Of a DNA stretch of 64,000 bases, positions 25,427-34,634 are shown in pieces. Within the stretch, counting starts at the first letter, position 1; each line of letters begins with the position of its first letter. The translations under genes and the position numbers were made by a program. The stretch covers positions 124,001-188,000 of the forward strand of contig CALUMG010000001.1 in assembly GCA_944321705.1 (NCBI GenBank). Reading direction: 5' to 3'. The notes below the pieces were generated by a model. It was not told where the DNA came from and did not search any database. It saw only the letters and a program-made list of their open reading frames with translations. This stretch comes from an uncultured Muribaculaceae bacterium. GTDB lineage: Bacteria > Bacteroidota > Bacteroidia > Bacteroidales > Muribaculaceae.

Positions 25427-26692
25427 ATGAAAAGGAAAGATTTTGAGATAATGGCTCCGGTTGGTTCCTACGAGTCGCTCGTGGCAGCCGTGCAAGGGGG
25501 AGCCGATGCTGTTTACTTCGGAATAGAAGGGCTCAACATGCGTGCCAAGTCGTCCAATAATTTCACGGTAGATGATTTGCACAAGATTGCGAAATATTGC
25601 CAAGAGAACGGATTGAAAAGTTATTTGACGGTAAACACTGTGGTGTATGACGAGGATATAAAGCTAATGCATGAGATTGTCAACGCCGCCCGTGATGCCG
25701 GGATTTCGGCAATAATAGCATCCGACATGGCTGCCATTCTGTATGCTCGTTCGATAGGTGTGGAAGTGCATATTTCCACACAGGTGAACGTGTCAAACAG
25801 CGAGGCTGTCAAGTTTTATTCGCAATTTGCCGACGTGATGGTGCTTGCACGTGAATTGAACCTCGGGCAGGTGAAAGGGATTTATGATACTATTGTCAAT
25901 GAAAACATCTGTGGCCCTCATGGCAAGCAAGTGCGTATAGAAATGTTCTGTCACGGGGCGTTGTGCATGGCTGTTTCGGGAAAATGCTATTTGAGTCTGC
26001 ATGAAACAGGGGCATCGGCCAATCGTGGCGCGTGCCGGCAGATATGCCGCCGCAGTTACACCGTCAGGGACAAGGAAACCGGTGACGAACTCGACATTGA
26101 AAACCAATACATAATGTCGCCGAAGGACTTGAAGACGATACATTTCATGAACAAGATGATTGATGCCGGTGTGCGCGTATTCAAGATTGAAGGCCGTGCC
26201 CGTGGCCCTGAGTATGTGAGAGAGGCTGTGAGCTGCTATAATGAAGCGATAAATGCCTGCATCGACGGCACATTTGACGAGGAGAAAATTGCAGCATGGG
26301 ACATGCGGCTCGAAAAGATTTTCAATCGTGGTTTTTGGAACGGATATTATTTGGGACAACGTCTTGGCGAGTGGACATCGAAGTATGGATCTTCGGCAAC
26401 TCGCGTGAAGGTATATGTAGCCAAGGGGGTGAGGTATTTTTCCAATATACAGGTTGCCGAATTCCTTATGGAAGCCGGTGAGTTGAAAGTAGGTGACGAA
26501 GTTATAATAATCGGGCCTACCACAGGTGCCATACCTATGACTGTTGAGGAGATTCGTGTCGACTTGAAGCCTGTGCCTAAGGCCGTGAAAGGAGACAGGT
26601 TCTCGATAAAGATCGATGAAAAAATTCGACCGAGCGACAAGATGTACTTGTGGCAGGATGTGGAGGAATACAAAGCGTCCAAGCAGAAATAG
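25427..26692 (+). CDS. U32-family protein, TrhP/YegQ type (tRNA hydroxylation)
   Basis: A 421-residue protein of the U32 'peptidase' family. EIMAPVGSYESLVAAVQGGADAVYFG, read as two overlapping pieces, opens the TIM-barrel-like domain. The conserved Cys cluster is in EMFCHGALCMAVSGKCYLS and ANRGACRQICRRSY, then FKIEGRARGPEYV. The Cys set fits the TrhP/RlhA subgroup, which binds Fe-S and takes part in 5-hydroxyuridine formation in tRNA; genuine protease activity is unlikely. The C-terminal barrel (about 330-421) includes VGDEVIIIGPTTGAI. Which RNA is modified here is not certain. Confidence 0.85.
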   Translation: MKRKDFEIMAPVGSYESLVAAVQGGADAVYFGIEGLNMRAKSSNNFTVDDLHKIAKYCQENGLKSYLTVNTVVYDEDIKLMHEIVNAARDAGISAIIASDMAAILYARSIGVEVHISTQVNVSNSEAVKFYSQFADVMVLARELNLGQVKGIYDTIVNENICGPHGKQVRIEMFCHGALCMAVSGKCYLSLHETGASANRGACRQICRRSYTVRDKETGDELDIENQYIMSPKDLKTIHFMNKMIDAGVRVFKIEGRARGPEYVREAVSCYNEAINACIDGTFDEEKIAAWDMRLEKIFNRGFWNGYYLGQRLGEWTSKYGSSATRVKVYVAKGVRYFSNIQVAEFLMEAGELKVGDEVIIIGPTTGAIPMTVEEIRVDLKPVPKAVKGDRFSIKIDEKIRPSDKMYLWQDVEEYKASKQK

Positions 26693-26725
26693 CGAAGCAA
26701 GAATCTGCCGAGGACGAGAAGATAG

Positions 26726-26763
26726 TGGCATAGGCCGGACATAGCAGTGTTCAACCTATGCCA
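26726..26763. terminator. Terminator between convergent genes
   Basis: TGGCATAGG (26726-26734) pairs with CCTATGCCA (26755-26763), followed by TTCTTTATAATATT. Confidence 0.7.
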
Positions 26764-26775
26764 TTCTTTATAATA

Positions 26776-27201
26776 TTATTCTGGTAAAATAGGCATTATC
26801 ATGTGTTTATCAGGTTCAAAACCCCATTGAACTTGCCATACACGTCCATCCATTTGGTCGAGTAGAATGTAATTGTATAGGTTTTTTGTAGGGTATAGGG
26901 AGAATCTTCCCGGGATTTTCTCATTTGGGTTGGTTGTTACGATGAGAGGGCGGTCATTTAATACTGTTTCAAGACTTGGATGGTCATCACTGAGAGTGTA
27001 TTGCACTTGCCAAATTTCTCCTGTCGTGGTGTTGAGCTTGATGAAAGTCCACATGTTTTGGGTTTCGTAAAGCTCGAATGTGTCGGTAGTGCAAATTCCT
27101 GTCAAAGTTTGATTCTTTGGCTTTTGTTCTGTTTGAGAATTGCCTGTACAGGAAATCATCAGGCCGAAAATGGCTAAGTAAGCGATAATGATTTTTTTCA
27201 T
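26776..27201 (-). CDS. Small lipoprotein of unknown function
   Basis: Not recognised. The 141-residue protein has a lipoprotein signal (MKKIIIAYLAIFGLMISC, Cys 18) and two related strand segments: TFIKLNTTTGEIWQVQYTL and NYILLDQMDGRVWQVQWGF, about 60 residues apart. Both halves thus repeat a Gly-x-[IV]-Trp-Gln-Val-Gln motif and may form a two-bladed beta structure. It is followed by another small membrane protein gene upstream on the same strand, 40 bp away; both start codons follow the same AACGTCATG context. Expected in the outer membrane or periplasm. Confidence 0.75.
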   Translation of the reverse strand: MKKIIIAYLAIFGLMISCTGNSQTEQKPKNQTLTGICTTDTFELYETQNMWTFIKLNTTTGEIWQVQYTLSDDHPSLETVLNDRPLIVTTNPNEKIPGRFSLYPTKNLYNYILLDQMDGRVWQVQWGFEPDKHMIMPILPE

Positions 27202-27241
27202 GACGTTGATATTTTAAAGGTTAAGTGATTATAGTTAATGT

Positions 27242-27946
27242 CTATAGCTCATCGAGCATGTCGCTGGCTGCAATTTTGGAGTTTTCCTTGTCTTGATATA
27301 CGAGTGCTACACCTTCATCGAAGTCTTCTTTTGCGATGGAAAGTATAATCGTTCCTTTATTTGTTTTAAATGTTGTGACATAGTTGCATTCGCCAAATGA
27401 CAAATTGTAATATTTTTCAGAATTGCTTTGGGGTTGTAAATAACTGGTGAATCTTTCGACGCATTTGGCCGGTTTGCCGTATTTTTTTGTTAAGGCCGTT
27501 TTTAGCGTCTTGTAATTATCCTCAATGGGTTGCCAATCATTAGGTCCCTCCATAAAGGCTTTAACGGCACATACGGTACCCGATGAAGTCGATTCTATTG
27601 TTACTCTGCAATCATATCCTGCAAAATCTCCTTTAAAATAGATATCATTATCATGAGTCCTTATAGATTCAAATCCGTTTCTTTTCAATTTTGATGCGAA
27701 ATCCTCGATGGAACCGTCGATTGGGATGCCTTTGAATTCCAAATGGCTTGATGTTGCAGTTGTGGTTTCAACAATTTGTTTAGTTTCGTTTTTTTGCTCG
27801 TCTATAACATAATCCTCAGATTTCGGTTGTTCTATGGCGAAAGTTTCGGTTTCTTGCTGTTCTATGACATCTGCTTCAGTGTCGTAGATGTGGTAGACAA
27901 GCATTCCTATAACGATCAGCAATATTGCAATGATTATATTTTTCAT
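27242..27946 (-). CDS. Membrane-anchored protein of unknown function
   Basis: Not recognised. About 234 residues starting MKNIIIAILLIVIGMLVYHI: one N-terminal membrane helix, then a Glu/Gln-rich linker (about 25-65, EQQETETFAIEQ). A beta-rich domain of about 160 residues follows, with LEFKGIPIDGSIEDFASKL and VTIESTSSGTVCAVKAF. GIPIDGS...F...L..KGF is reminiscent of small secreted Bacteroides proteins that scale effects by a 'level' test, but no family is assigned. The start at 27946 was chosen because it directly precedes the helix; the frame runs 16 codons further up. Confidence 0.75.
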   Translation of the reverse strand: MKNIIIAILLIVIGMLVYHIYDTEADVIEQQETETFAIEQPKSEDYVIDEQKNETKQIVETTTATSSHLEFKGIPIDGSIEDFASKLKRNGFESIRTHDNDIYFKGDFAGYDCRVTIESTSSGTVCAVKAFMEGPNDWQPIEDNYKTLKTALTKKYGKPAKCVERFTSYLQPQSNSEKYYNLSFGECNYVTTFKTNKGTIILSIAKEDFDEGVALVYQDKENSKIAASDMLDEL

Positions 27947-28084
27947 GACGTTTAGGGTTTTGTTGGAAGTTGATGAAAATAATATGTAATTCAAATATAG
28001 CGAATAAAATATTAAATTGAAAGAACGAACTGATTATTTGCAGGAACATGTAAATAATAATTGGGTGAAATCGGATGTTTTGTG

Positions 28085-28092
28085 TAAGTTTG
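28085..28092 (+). promoter_or_regulatory. -7 element of mnmD
   Basis: TAAGTTTG at 28085-28092, with TTGG about 20 bp upstream, is a plausible promoter 21 bp before ATG 28114. It lies downstream of the earlier in-frame ATG at 28075, supporting the shorter protein. Confidence 0.5.
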
Positions 28093-28113
28093 CATCGGAT
28101 TTATCGTGGTTTT

Positions 28114-28782
28114 ATGGAAGATATAAGCATTGAAAAGACTGCCGACGGGTGGGACACGCTGTATGTACCGTCGCTCGATGAGCATTACCATTCGATAAAA
28201 GGAGCATTAGCCGAAAGCAGGCACATATTTATCGATTGCGCTTTGCGGTTTCATGAGGCCGACAAGGTCAAGGTGCTTGAAGTGGGTTTCGGTACAGGAT
28301 TGAATGCCTTGCTGACGGCACTTGACACGTCGAAGCGGCATGTGGACTATTGCACACTTGAATTGTATCCGCTTCGGCTGGAGGATGCAATGAAGTTGAA
28401 CTATGGGAACATGCTTGGCGATGATAATGCGAAGCAATTGTTTCATGACCTTCATGCGGCCATATGGAATGAAGCCGTTGACTTGTCGCCACGTTTCACC
28501 TTGCATAAAATGCTCGTCGATTTCATGAATCCAGAAGTAAATTTGCCGGCCGATGTGGATGTGTGCTATATGGATGCTTTTGCTCCCGAGAAACAGCCGG
28601 GTATGTGGGGCGAAACGGCATTGAAGCGGCTGTATGATTGCATGGCGCAAGGAGGAGTGTTGACCACTTATTGCGCTAAAGGGGAGATTCGTCGTCGGTT
28701 GCAGGCGATAGGATTTAAAGTGGAGCGATTGCCGGGGCCTCCCGGAGGGAAGCGCGAGATATTGCGAGCCGTCAAGGATTAA
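28114..28782 (+). CDS. mnmD: tRNA mnm5U methyltransferase MnmD (MnmC methylase-like)
   Basis: About 222 residues, matching only the methyltransferase half of MnmC. The SAM-binding VLEVGFGTGLNALLTALD is near residue 50. The signature VCYMDAFAPEKQPGMWGE lies at about 148, and TTYCAKGEIRRRLQAIGF precedes the C-terminal PPGGKREILRA. In organisms without the MnmC oxidase domain, this stand-alone enzyme finishes mnm5U at the tRNA wobble position. ATG at 28114 (MEDISIEKTADG) was selected because the promoter lies between it and the upstream ATG. It ends against the convergent GT11-like gene with no gap. Confidence 0.88.
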   Translation: MEDISIEKTADGWDTLYVPSLDEHYHSIKGALAESRHIFIDCALRFHEADKVKVLEVGFGTGLNALLTALDTSKRHVDYCTLELYPLRLEDAMKLNYGNMLGDDNAKQLFHDLHAAIWNEAVDLSPRFTLHKMLVDFMNPEVNLPADVDVCYMDAFAPEKQPGMWGETALKRLYDCMAQGGVLTTYCAKGEIRRRLQAIGFKVERLPGPPGGKREILRAVKD

Positions 28783-29568
28783 TCATGTCACAGGGATACT
28801 TGTCCAATGCAAGGGTATTATGTCGCTATCGGGAATGGATCGGTTCCATGGCTTCGGGGCTATGACTATTTTGTTCTCGTTGTTGTTCAGGTAAGCTCCC
28901 CACCAAGACAAGGGAGAGTTGGACATTATCACATGCTGTGTCGATGACATTGCTTGCAGAAGCATACTTTCTGATATTTTTGTTGTCGGGACTATAGTAG
29001 GCGAGTTGCATCCCACAAGGTATTGTCTTGCCCATTTTTCATCATCGGTGAATATGATGAAGCGAGGATTAGTGACAAATGTGTTGATATTAGCTATGGC
29101 CCAATTGTAGTAGTCGGGAGTGCAAGTGCTGTCTTTGCTCTTAATTTTGCTTATGTGAATAGCCACCGATTCACTCCCATCTATGGATTTGGTGGATATT
29201 TTAATATTTGATGGAATAGGGTTGCGAAATGAAAATTCCTCGATTAAATCGGCCTCAATGTTTTCAAAATAGCGGAGTGATTGCCACTTCCCATTGAATG
29301 TTGCGCCATGCAAGTCAAGTAAAGCCTTGTCGTAACAGTTGTTGGCAGGATCGGTCACTTTCTTGTTTTTGCCGGGGAACAGGCTTGAAATTAATGAGCG
29401 TTGGGGCAATAAGCGGGTTTTATCGCAATGCTTGAGGTTGAATGTTTCGACAAGGCTGGAAATGTCGCCTTGTAATTTGGTGTCGTCGCAATGCTTGCGC
29501 AAAGCCAAGTAGAATGCGTATTGAAACATTTGTTCTCCGAGTGAACCGTGAATTTTGACCAAGTTCAT
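28783..29568 (-). CDS. GT11-like fucosyltransferase with degenerate donor motif
   Basis: The 261-residue protein aligns with bacterial alpha-1,2-fucosyltransferases: KIHGSLGEQMFQYAFYLAL at the N-terminus (usually G-GLGNQMFQYA), FTDDEKWARQYL, and near the end STQHVIMSNSPLSWWGAYL. In contrast, the GDP-fucose-binding HxRRGDY motif reads VAIHISKIKSKDS, lacking both arginines and the Gly-Asp. The enzyme may therefore be inactive or use another donor. It lies alone, not in a polysaccharide cluster. The start gives MNLVKIHG, as expected. Confidence 0.8.
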   Translation of the reverse strand: MNLVKIHGSLGEQMFQYAFYLALRKHCDDTKLQGDISSLVETFNLKHCDKTRLLPQRSLISSLFPGKNKKVTDPANNCYDKALLDLHGATFNGKWQSLRYFENIEADLIEEFSFRNPIPSNIKISTKSIDGSESVAIHISKIKSKDSTCTPDYYNWAIANINTFVTNPRFIIFTDDEKWARQYLVGCNSPTIVPTTKISESMLLQAMSSTQHVIMSNSPLSWWGAYLNNNENKIVIAPKPWNRSIPDSDIIPLHWTSIPVT

Positions 29569-29602
29569 GTGAAAATGTGTTGAAAGCAGCCTGTTTTATA
29601 TT

Positions 29603-29610
29603 TACATTTG
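29603..29610 (+). promoter_or_regulatory. -7 element of the 59-residue ORF
   Basis: TACATTTG at 29603-29610 fits the -7 consensus and lies 24 bp before ATG 29634. It supports the small ORF as a real gene. Confidence 0.45.
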
Positions 29611-29633
29611 CAGGCAAGTTATAAAAATAAGTT

Positions 29634-29813
29634 ATGGCAGACAATTATCTTGAAAAGCAATATGACGCTTATCTCCTGCACAAGGAGGCTAAAGAGAAAG
29701 AACGCAGGCTGCGTTTCCAGAAACAATTGAAAGCCTACAAGGCGCGATTGGAAAAAGAGAAACAGGCCGCCAAAGAGGCTGCTGCCGGTGAGCATGATGC
29801 TCAAGAATCATGA
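29634..29813 (+). CDS. Small charged coiled-coil protein, 59 residues
   Basis: Codons 29634-29813 encode MADNYLEKQYDAYLLHKEA, then a continuous lysine/arginine/glutamate-rich helix (RRLRFQKQLKAYKARLEKEK) and an Ala-rich end. The pattern is a single charged alpha-helix or coiled coil. Evidence for reality: its own -7 box, an ATG 21 bp behind a plausible transcription start, and Bacteroidetes-typical opening 'MADNYLEK'. Its last codons overlap the end of the convergent folK by six bases. Function unknown; a ribosome-, nucleoid- or envelope-associated small protein is possible but not shown. Confidence 0.65.
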   Translation: MADNYLEKQYDAYLLHKEAKEKERRLRFQKQLKAYKARLEKEKQAAKEAAAGEHDAQES

Positions 29814-30281
29814 TTGCGACTGCAAGCGGTCGAGCATTTCACCCGGGGTCATCCTCGATTGCGGATGCACCCACGACGGAGCCAGTTCGCGCATAGGGAT
29901 GATGTAGAAATCGCGTTCGGGCAAGTGCGGATGTGGGACTTTAAGTGAAGGCGTGTCGATAGTCATGTCGTCGATTGCAACAATGTCAATGTCGATGACA
30001 CGGTCGGAGTAGGAGCCATCGGCATTGCGATGCGGCTTGTCGCTGATGAGGCGTTCCACTTGTTGAAGTCTTGCAAGCACCTCGGTCGGCTTCACGTCGG
30101 TATGCAGGATGGCACCTTCGTTAACAAAAACGTTTTTCGATTCAAACCCCCAAGGAGAACTTGTCACGGGAGCACTTATTTTTATGTTGGTGTTGAATGT
30201 GCGGCTTATCAGGCGTATGGCACGCGCAATGTTGCGAGTGCGGTTGCCCATGTTCGACCCAATGTTCAAGTAATAATTCAT
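29808..30281 (-). CDS. folK: Hydroxymethyldihydropteridine pyrophosphokinase
   Basis: This 157-residue enzyme transfers pyrophosphate from ATP to 6-hydroxymethyl-dihydropterin in folate synthesis. Its motifs are YLNIGSNMGNRTRNIARAI at the N-terminus, TSSPWGFESKNVFVNEGAI in the pterin site and SDRVIDIDIVAIDD with the Mg-binding Asp pair. The pyrophosphokinase signature is HPHLPERDFYIIPMRELAP. The length is standard. It ends six bases into the 3' end of the small plus-strand gene, tail to tail, and infB lies upstream on the same strand 87 bp away. Confidence 0.95.
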   Translation of the reverse strand: MNYYLNIGSNMGNRTRNIARAIRLISRTFNTNIKISAPVTSSPWGFESKNVFVNEGAILHTDVKPTEVLARLQQVERLISDKPHRNADGSYSDRVIDIDIVAIDDMTIDTPSLKVPHPHLPERDFYIIPMRELAPSWVHPQSRMTPGEMLDRLQSQS

Positions 30282-30368
30282 TTGCTATAAAAATTATCAA
30301 GAGGCGGAACTCTCATCCTGTCGGTCGAGTTCCGTCTCTTTCATTTTTAATTCAAAGATTGCTGATGA

Positions 30369-33248
30369 TTACAGAGTCTTTTTGACTTGTACTTCTTCAT
30401 AAGATTCGATGAAGTCGCCTTCTTTTATGTCGTTGTACCCGGCAATGCTAAGACCGCAATCAAATCCTGATGTAACTTCCTTCACGTCGTCCTTGAAACG
30501 CTTGAGCGAACCGAGGTCGCCGGTATATATTACGATTCCATCGCGGATTACGCGCACCTTGCAGTTGCGTTTGACTTTTCCTTCGCGAACGATTGCGCCT
30601 GCAATGGTTCCCACCTTCGAAATGTGGTAGGTCTGCAATACTTCGGCCGAACCGATGATTTCTTCCTTGATTTCGGGCGACAGCATGCCTTCCATTGCGC
30701 TCTTGACTTCCTCGATTGCTTTGTAGATGACCGAGTATAGTCGGATGTCCACACCATCGTGTTCGGCAAGTCGGCGTGCAGCCTGAGACGGGCGCACTTG
30801 GAAGCCTATGATGAATGCATCGGAAGCTGCAGCCAGTGTCACATCGCTTTCGGATATCGCGCCGACAGCCTTGTGAATTACATTCACTTGGACTTCGGGC
30901 GTAGACAATTTGATGAGTGAGTCGCTCAAAGCTTCGATTGAACCGTCCACGTCTCCCTTGACGATTATGTTAAGCTCGTTGAAGCTGCCGAGAGCTTTGC
31001 GGCGGCTTATGTCCTCGAGAGTTACGCGCTTTTGCGTGCGTAGCCCGAGTTCTCGTTGCAATTGCTCGCGCTTGCTTGCAATTTCGCGCGCTTCTTGGTC
31101 GGAGTCCATCACGTTGAACTTGTCACCGGCAGTCGGAGCACCGTTCAATCCGAGCACGAGAGCCGGCTCCGACGGACCTGCCTCGGTTATGCGCTGGTTG
31201 CGCTCGTTGAACATCGCTTTAATTTTGCCATAGTGAGTTCCGGCAAGCAAGATGTCGCCCACATGTAGCGTTCCGTTTTGAACGAGTACCGTAGCCACAT
31301 ATCCGCGTCCCTTGTCGAGCGAAGATTCTATGATGGAACCTGTTGCACGACGTTTTGGATTGGCTTTTAATTCGAGCATTTCGGCCTCAAGCAATACCTT
31401 GTCGAGCAATTCGGTCACGCCGATGCCTTTTTTTGCCGAGATGTCTTGCGATTGATATTTACCTCCCCAGTCTTCCACGAGGTAGTTCATGTTGGCAAGT
31501 TCTTCCTTAATCTTGTCGGGATTTGCGGTAGGCTTGTCAATCTTGTTTATTGCAAATATGATTGGCACTCCTGCTGCCGAAGCGTGGTTGATGGCTTCAA
31601 CCGTTTGCGGCATGACGTTGTCGTCGGCAGCAACGATAATGATAACGATGTCGGTGACTTTTGCTCCACGCGCACGCATTGCAGTAAATGCTTCGTGGCC
31701 CGGAGTGTCTAGGAATGTTATGTGCTGTCCGTTTTTCAATTTCACGTTGTAGGCACCGATGTGCTGCGTTATGCCACCGGCTTCACCTGCGATGACATTG
31801 GCATTTCGTATGTAGTCGAGCAGAGAAGTCTTACCGTGGTCGACATGTCCCATCACGGTTACTACCGGAGGTCTTGGCACCAAATCTTCTTCATTGTCCT
31901 CTTCTTCATCATGGTGGATGGCTTCAACGACTTCGGCGCTGACAAATTCGGTCTTGAATCCGAATTCATCGGCAACAATGTTGATTGTGTCGGCATCGAG
32001 ACGTTGGTTTATGGAAACCATGACGCCAAGGCTCATGCATGTAGCGATAACCTTGTTGACCGGCACGTTCATCATTATGGCCAGGTCGTTTGCGGTTACG
32101 AATTCTGTGAGCTTGAGTGTCTTTCCTTCTGCTGCTTCGAGTTCTGCTGCTTCACGTTCGCGTTCTTCGACGGCTTCGCGTTTTTCTTTACGCCATTTTG
32201 CCGCTTTCTTGGGGACTTTTGCGGTTAGACGGGCAAGGGTCTCTTTTACTTGCTTTTGAACATCTTCCTCGCTGATTTCGGCCTTGAACGGACGTTTGTT
32301 CTTGTTGCGGTTATTGCGTTGCTTTTTGCCTTGCATGTCGCTGCTTTGAGCTCCGTTGCTTGGCTGGCTTGGTTTTGGCTGCGATGTGATTTGGCTTGCA
32401 CTCTTTTCTATGTCGATTTTTTCTTTCCCGATGCGCTTGCGTTTCTTGCGGTCGCTGTTTTCACCGCCGGCAGTCATTGCGTGGGGAACTTCTTGGCGAG
32501 CTTTTTCTTGTCTCTCCTTACGTTTTTCTTCTTTTGATTTTTTCTTTGGGCGCGTTTGCGGATTTATAGTCGACAAGTCGATTTTTCCGATTACTTTCGG
32601 CTTATTTTTCAAAGTCGGCGTGCCCAATGAGAAGATTTCCGCATCGTTGTCGCGGTTTTGATCTTCAGAATCTTTAATGCCGTTGTCCATAGGAATGGTT
32701 TGTTCTTCGTTTTTCGTTAGTTCAACTTCGGCCTTTTCATCAACCGTTTCGGTTTGGGGCGTTGTTGCTTTTTCAACATCTACTACTTCTTCTATTTCTT
32801 TTTGTACCGGTTGATTTTGTTGCTCGTCGTTTTTCTCAACGGCATCAACATGTTTTGTTGTTTCGGGTTCGGTACCGGTTGTTGTCAGTCCAGGTTTTTT
32901 GCCAGATTTGGCATGTTGCGACAGGTCGATTTTACCCACGATTTTAGGAGCATGGATTGTTTCTACAGTAGTTTTTATTTCTTCGGCCTTGTTCTCGAAT
33001 TTCTTCGGTGGCTTGTTGGTTTGTGCCGGTTTAGCCTTTTCCTGGCGACGCTCGCTGCTGAAGTTGTCCGACTTGATGCGCTGGTCTTTGTCGGTCTTGA
33101 ACTCGTCGAGGAGCATTTTGTATTGCTCGTCGGTTATACGGGCGTTAGGATTAGATTCTACCGTTATGTTCTTTTTGCTGAGGAACTCGATTAATGTCTG
33201 GGTTCCTACATTCAAATCTTTTGCTACTTTGCTAATCTTTACGGGCAT
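30369..33248 (-). CDS. infB: Translation initiation factor IF-2
   Basis: A 959-residue GTPase that brings fMet-tRNA to the 30S subunit. It starts with an IF2_N domain ([20 protein letters not shown]) and a long charged, poorly conserved stretch to about residue 380. A second IF2_N ([20 protein letters not shown]) and the G domain follow: [19 protein letters not shown] at about 462-480, [18 protein letters not shown] and FAINKIDKP. The beta-barrel and C1/C2 domains end it. It is the third gene of rimP-nusA-infB; the 114-bp gap to nusA holds a hairpin that may tune its level. Confidence 0.97.
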   Translation of the reverse strand: MPVKISKVAKDLNVGTQTLIEFLSKKNITVESNPNARITDEQYKMLLDEFKTDKDQRIKSDNFSSERRQEKAKPAQTNKPPKKFENKAEEIKTTVETIHAPKIVGKIDLSQHAKSGKKPGLTTTGTEPETTKHVDAVEKNDEQQNQPVQKEIEEVVDVEKATTPQTETVDEKAEVELTKNEEQTIPMDNGIKDSEDQNRDNDAEIFSLGTPTLKNKPKVIGKIDLSTINPQTRPKKKSKEEKRKERQEKARQEVPHAMTAGGENSDRKKRKRIGKEKIDIEKSASQITSQPKPSQPSNGAQSSDMQGKKQRNNRNKNKRPFKAEISEEDVQKQVKETLARLTAKVPKKAAKWRKEKREAVEEREREAAELEAAEGKTLKLTEFVTANDLAIMMNVPVNKVIATCMSLGVMVSINQRLDADTINIVADEFGFKTEFVSAEVVEAIHHDEEEDNEEDLVPRPPVVTVMGHVDHGKTSLLDYIRNANVIAGEAGGITQHIGAYNVKLKNGQHITFLDTPGHEAFTAMRARGAKVTDIVIIIVAADDNVMPQTVEAINHASAAGVPIIFAINKIDKPTANPDKIKEELANMNYLVEDWGGKYQSQDISAKKGIGVTELLDKVLLEAEMLELKANPKRRATGSIIESSLDKGRGYVATVLVQNGTLHVGDILLAGTHYGKIKAMFNERNQRITEAGPSEPALVLGLNGAPTAGDKFNVMDSDQEAREIASKREQLQRELGLRTQKRVTLEDISRRKALGSFNELNIIVKGDVDGSIEALSDSLIKLSTPEVQVNVIHKAVGAISESDVTLAAASDAFIIGFQVRPSQAARRLAEHDGVDIRLYSVIYKAIEEVKSAMEGMLSPEIKEEIIGSAEVLQTYHISKVGTIAGAIVREGKVKRNCKVRVIRDGIVIYTGDLGSLKRFKDDVKEVTSGFDCGLSIAGYNDIKEGDFIESYEEVQVKKTL

Positions 33249-33314
33249 ATATTAATTTTAACTTGTTTTTGTGGATAAAGTGCTGAAATGTAAACCTGGA
33301 TTCAATATCATAAT

Positions 33315-33352
33315 CGGCAACGGGGCATGCCCGAGGCTTGCACCCGTTACCG
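33315..33352 (-). promoter_or_regulatory. Hairpin between nusA and infB
   Basis: CGGCAACGGG (33315-33324) pairs with CCCGTTACCG (33343-33352) with one wobble, with GGGCATGCCC in the loop. No T-run follows in the minus direction. It could be a processing site or a partial attenuator; a terminator is not supported. Confidence 0.4.
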
Positions 33353-33362
33353 TAGGGCATGG

Positions 33363-34625
33363 TCAATTTTCAAATTCGGCCTTTAACACTTTTATCACGT
33401 TGTCGACGGTATCCTCTTCGAGGTCGGCTTTCTCGATGAGTTCTTCTCGTGGAGTGCTAAGGACGGCTTTTGCAGTAGCGCAACCCATATCTTTCAAGGC
33501 TTCTATCACCCAAGAGTCTATTTCATCTTTGAACTCGTCGAGATAGATATCTTCTTCATTGTCTTCGAGGTCGCGGTATACATCAATTTCATAGCCTGTC
33601 AACATGGTTGCGAGACGTATGTTCAAGCCACCTTTACCGATGGCGAGAGAAACTTCTTCGGGCTTCAAGAATACTTCGGCATGCTTGTTTTCCTCGTCTA
33701 TTCTTATTGACGATATTTTTGCCGGGCTTAATGCGCGCTGGATGAACAATTGAGGATTTGACGTGTAGTTGATTACGTCGATGTTTTCATTGCGCAATTC
33801 CCTGACGATGCCATGGATGCGTGCACCTTTCACTCCGACGCATGCTCCGACCGGGTCGATGCGGTCATCATAGGATTCGACGGCAATCTTTGCGCGTTCT
33901 CCCGGGATGCGTGCCACGGCACGTATGACGATGAGTCCATCGTGTATTTCGGGCACTTCAAGTTCAAACAACCTGCGCAAGAATGTGTCGCTGGTTCTTG
34001 ACACGGTTATCTTTGGGTTGTTGTTCTTGTTGTCAACATTGTATATTACAGCCCTCACGGTATCACCCTTGCGGTAGAAATCGGTAGGGATTTGTTGGTC
34101 TTTCGGCAGAAGCAATTCGTTCTTGTCGTCGTCGAGCAATAGTATTTCCTTTTTCCAAAGTTGATATACTTCTCCGGTGACGAGTTCGCCTTCCATTTCT
34201 TTGAACTTGGAATATATCGCGTCTTTCTGCAAATCAAGAATCTTGCTTGCGAGAGTCTGACGCAGGTTCAAGATAGCACGGCGGCCAAACTTGGCAAAGT
34301 CGATTTTCTTTGTATGTTCTTCACCTATTTCGCAATCAGGGTCAGGGTTGTCGGCATCGTTTCGAGCATCGGTAAGGCTGATTTGCTTTGCAGGATCTTC
34401 CACTTTGCCGTCGGGAACGATTTCGAGATTTTGGTATATTTCACAGTCGCCTTTGTCAGGGTTCATGATTACGTCAAAGTTTTCATCGCTGCCGAACATC
34501 TTTGCGATGACGCTGCGGAATGACTCTTCCAAGACGCTAATCATTGTGGTTTTGTCGATATTCCTCAGTTCTTTGAATTCCGAGAATCGGTCGACCATGT
34601 CGATGGGTTCCTCTTTCTTTGCCAT
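33363..34625 (-). CDS. nusA: Transcription termination/antitermination factor NusA
   Basis: A 420-residue RNA polymerase-binding protein. The N-terminal domain (MVDRFSEFKELRNIDKTTM) is followed by an S1 RNA-binding domain (about 150-215; GELVTGEVYQLWKKEILLL) and two KH domains (about 235-360). SPAKISSIRIDEENKHAEVF and KPEEVSLAIGKGGLNIRLAT lie in the KH region. The acidic repeat region of E. coli NusA is reduced to a short tail, TPREELIEKADLEEDTVD, as is usual in Bacteroidetes. It sits between rimP (nine bases upstream) and infB, and is probably autoregulated through the leader hairpin. Confidence 0.97.
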   Translation of the reverse strand: MAKKEEPIDMVDRFSEFKELRNIDKTTMISVLEESFRSVIAKMFGSDENFDVIMNPDKGDCEIYQNLEIVPDGKVEDPAKQISLTDARNDADNPDPDCEIGEEHTKKIDFAKFGRRAILNLRQTLASKILDLQKDAIYSKFKEMEGELVTGEVYQLWKKEILLLDDDKNELLLPKDQQIPTDFYRKGDTVRAVIYNVDNKNNNPKITVSRTSDTFLRRLFELEVPEIHDGLIVIRAVARIPGERAKIAVESYDDRIDPVGACVGVKGARIHGIVRELRNENIDVINYTSNPQLFIQRALSPAKISSIRIDEENKHAEVFLKPEEVSLAIGKGGLNIRLATMLTGYEIDVYRDLEDNEEDIYLDEFKDEIDSWVIEALKDMGCATAKAVLSTPREELIEKADLEEDTVDNVIKVLKAEFEN

Positions 34626-34634
34626 GTTTGTGCT

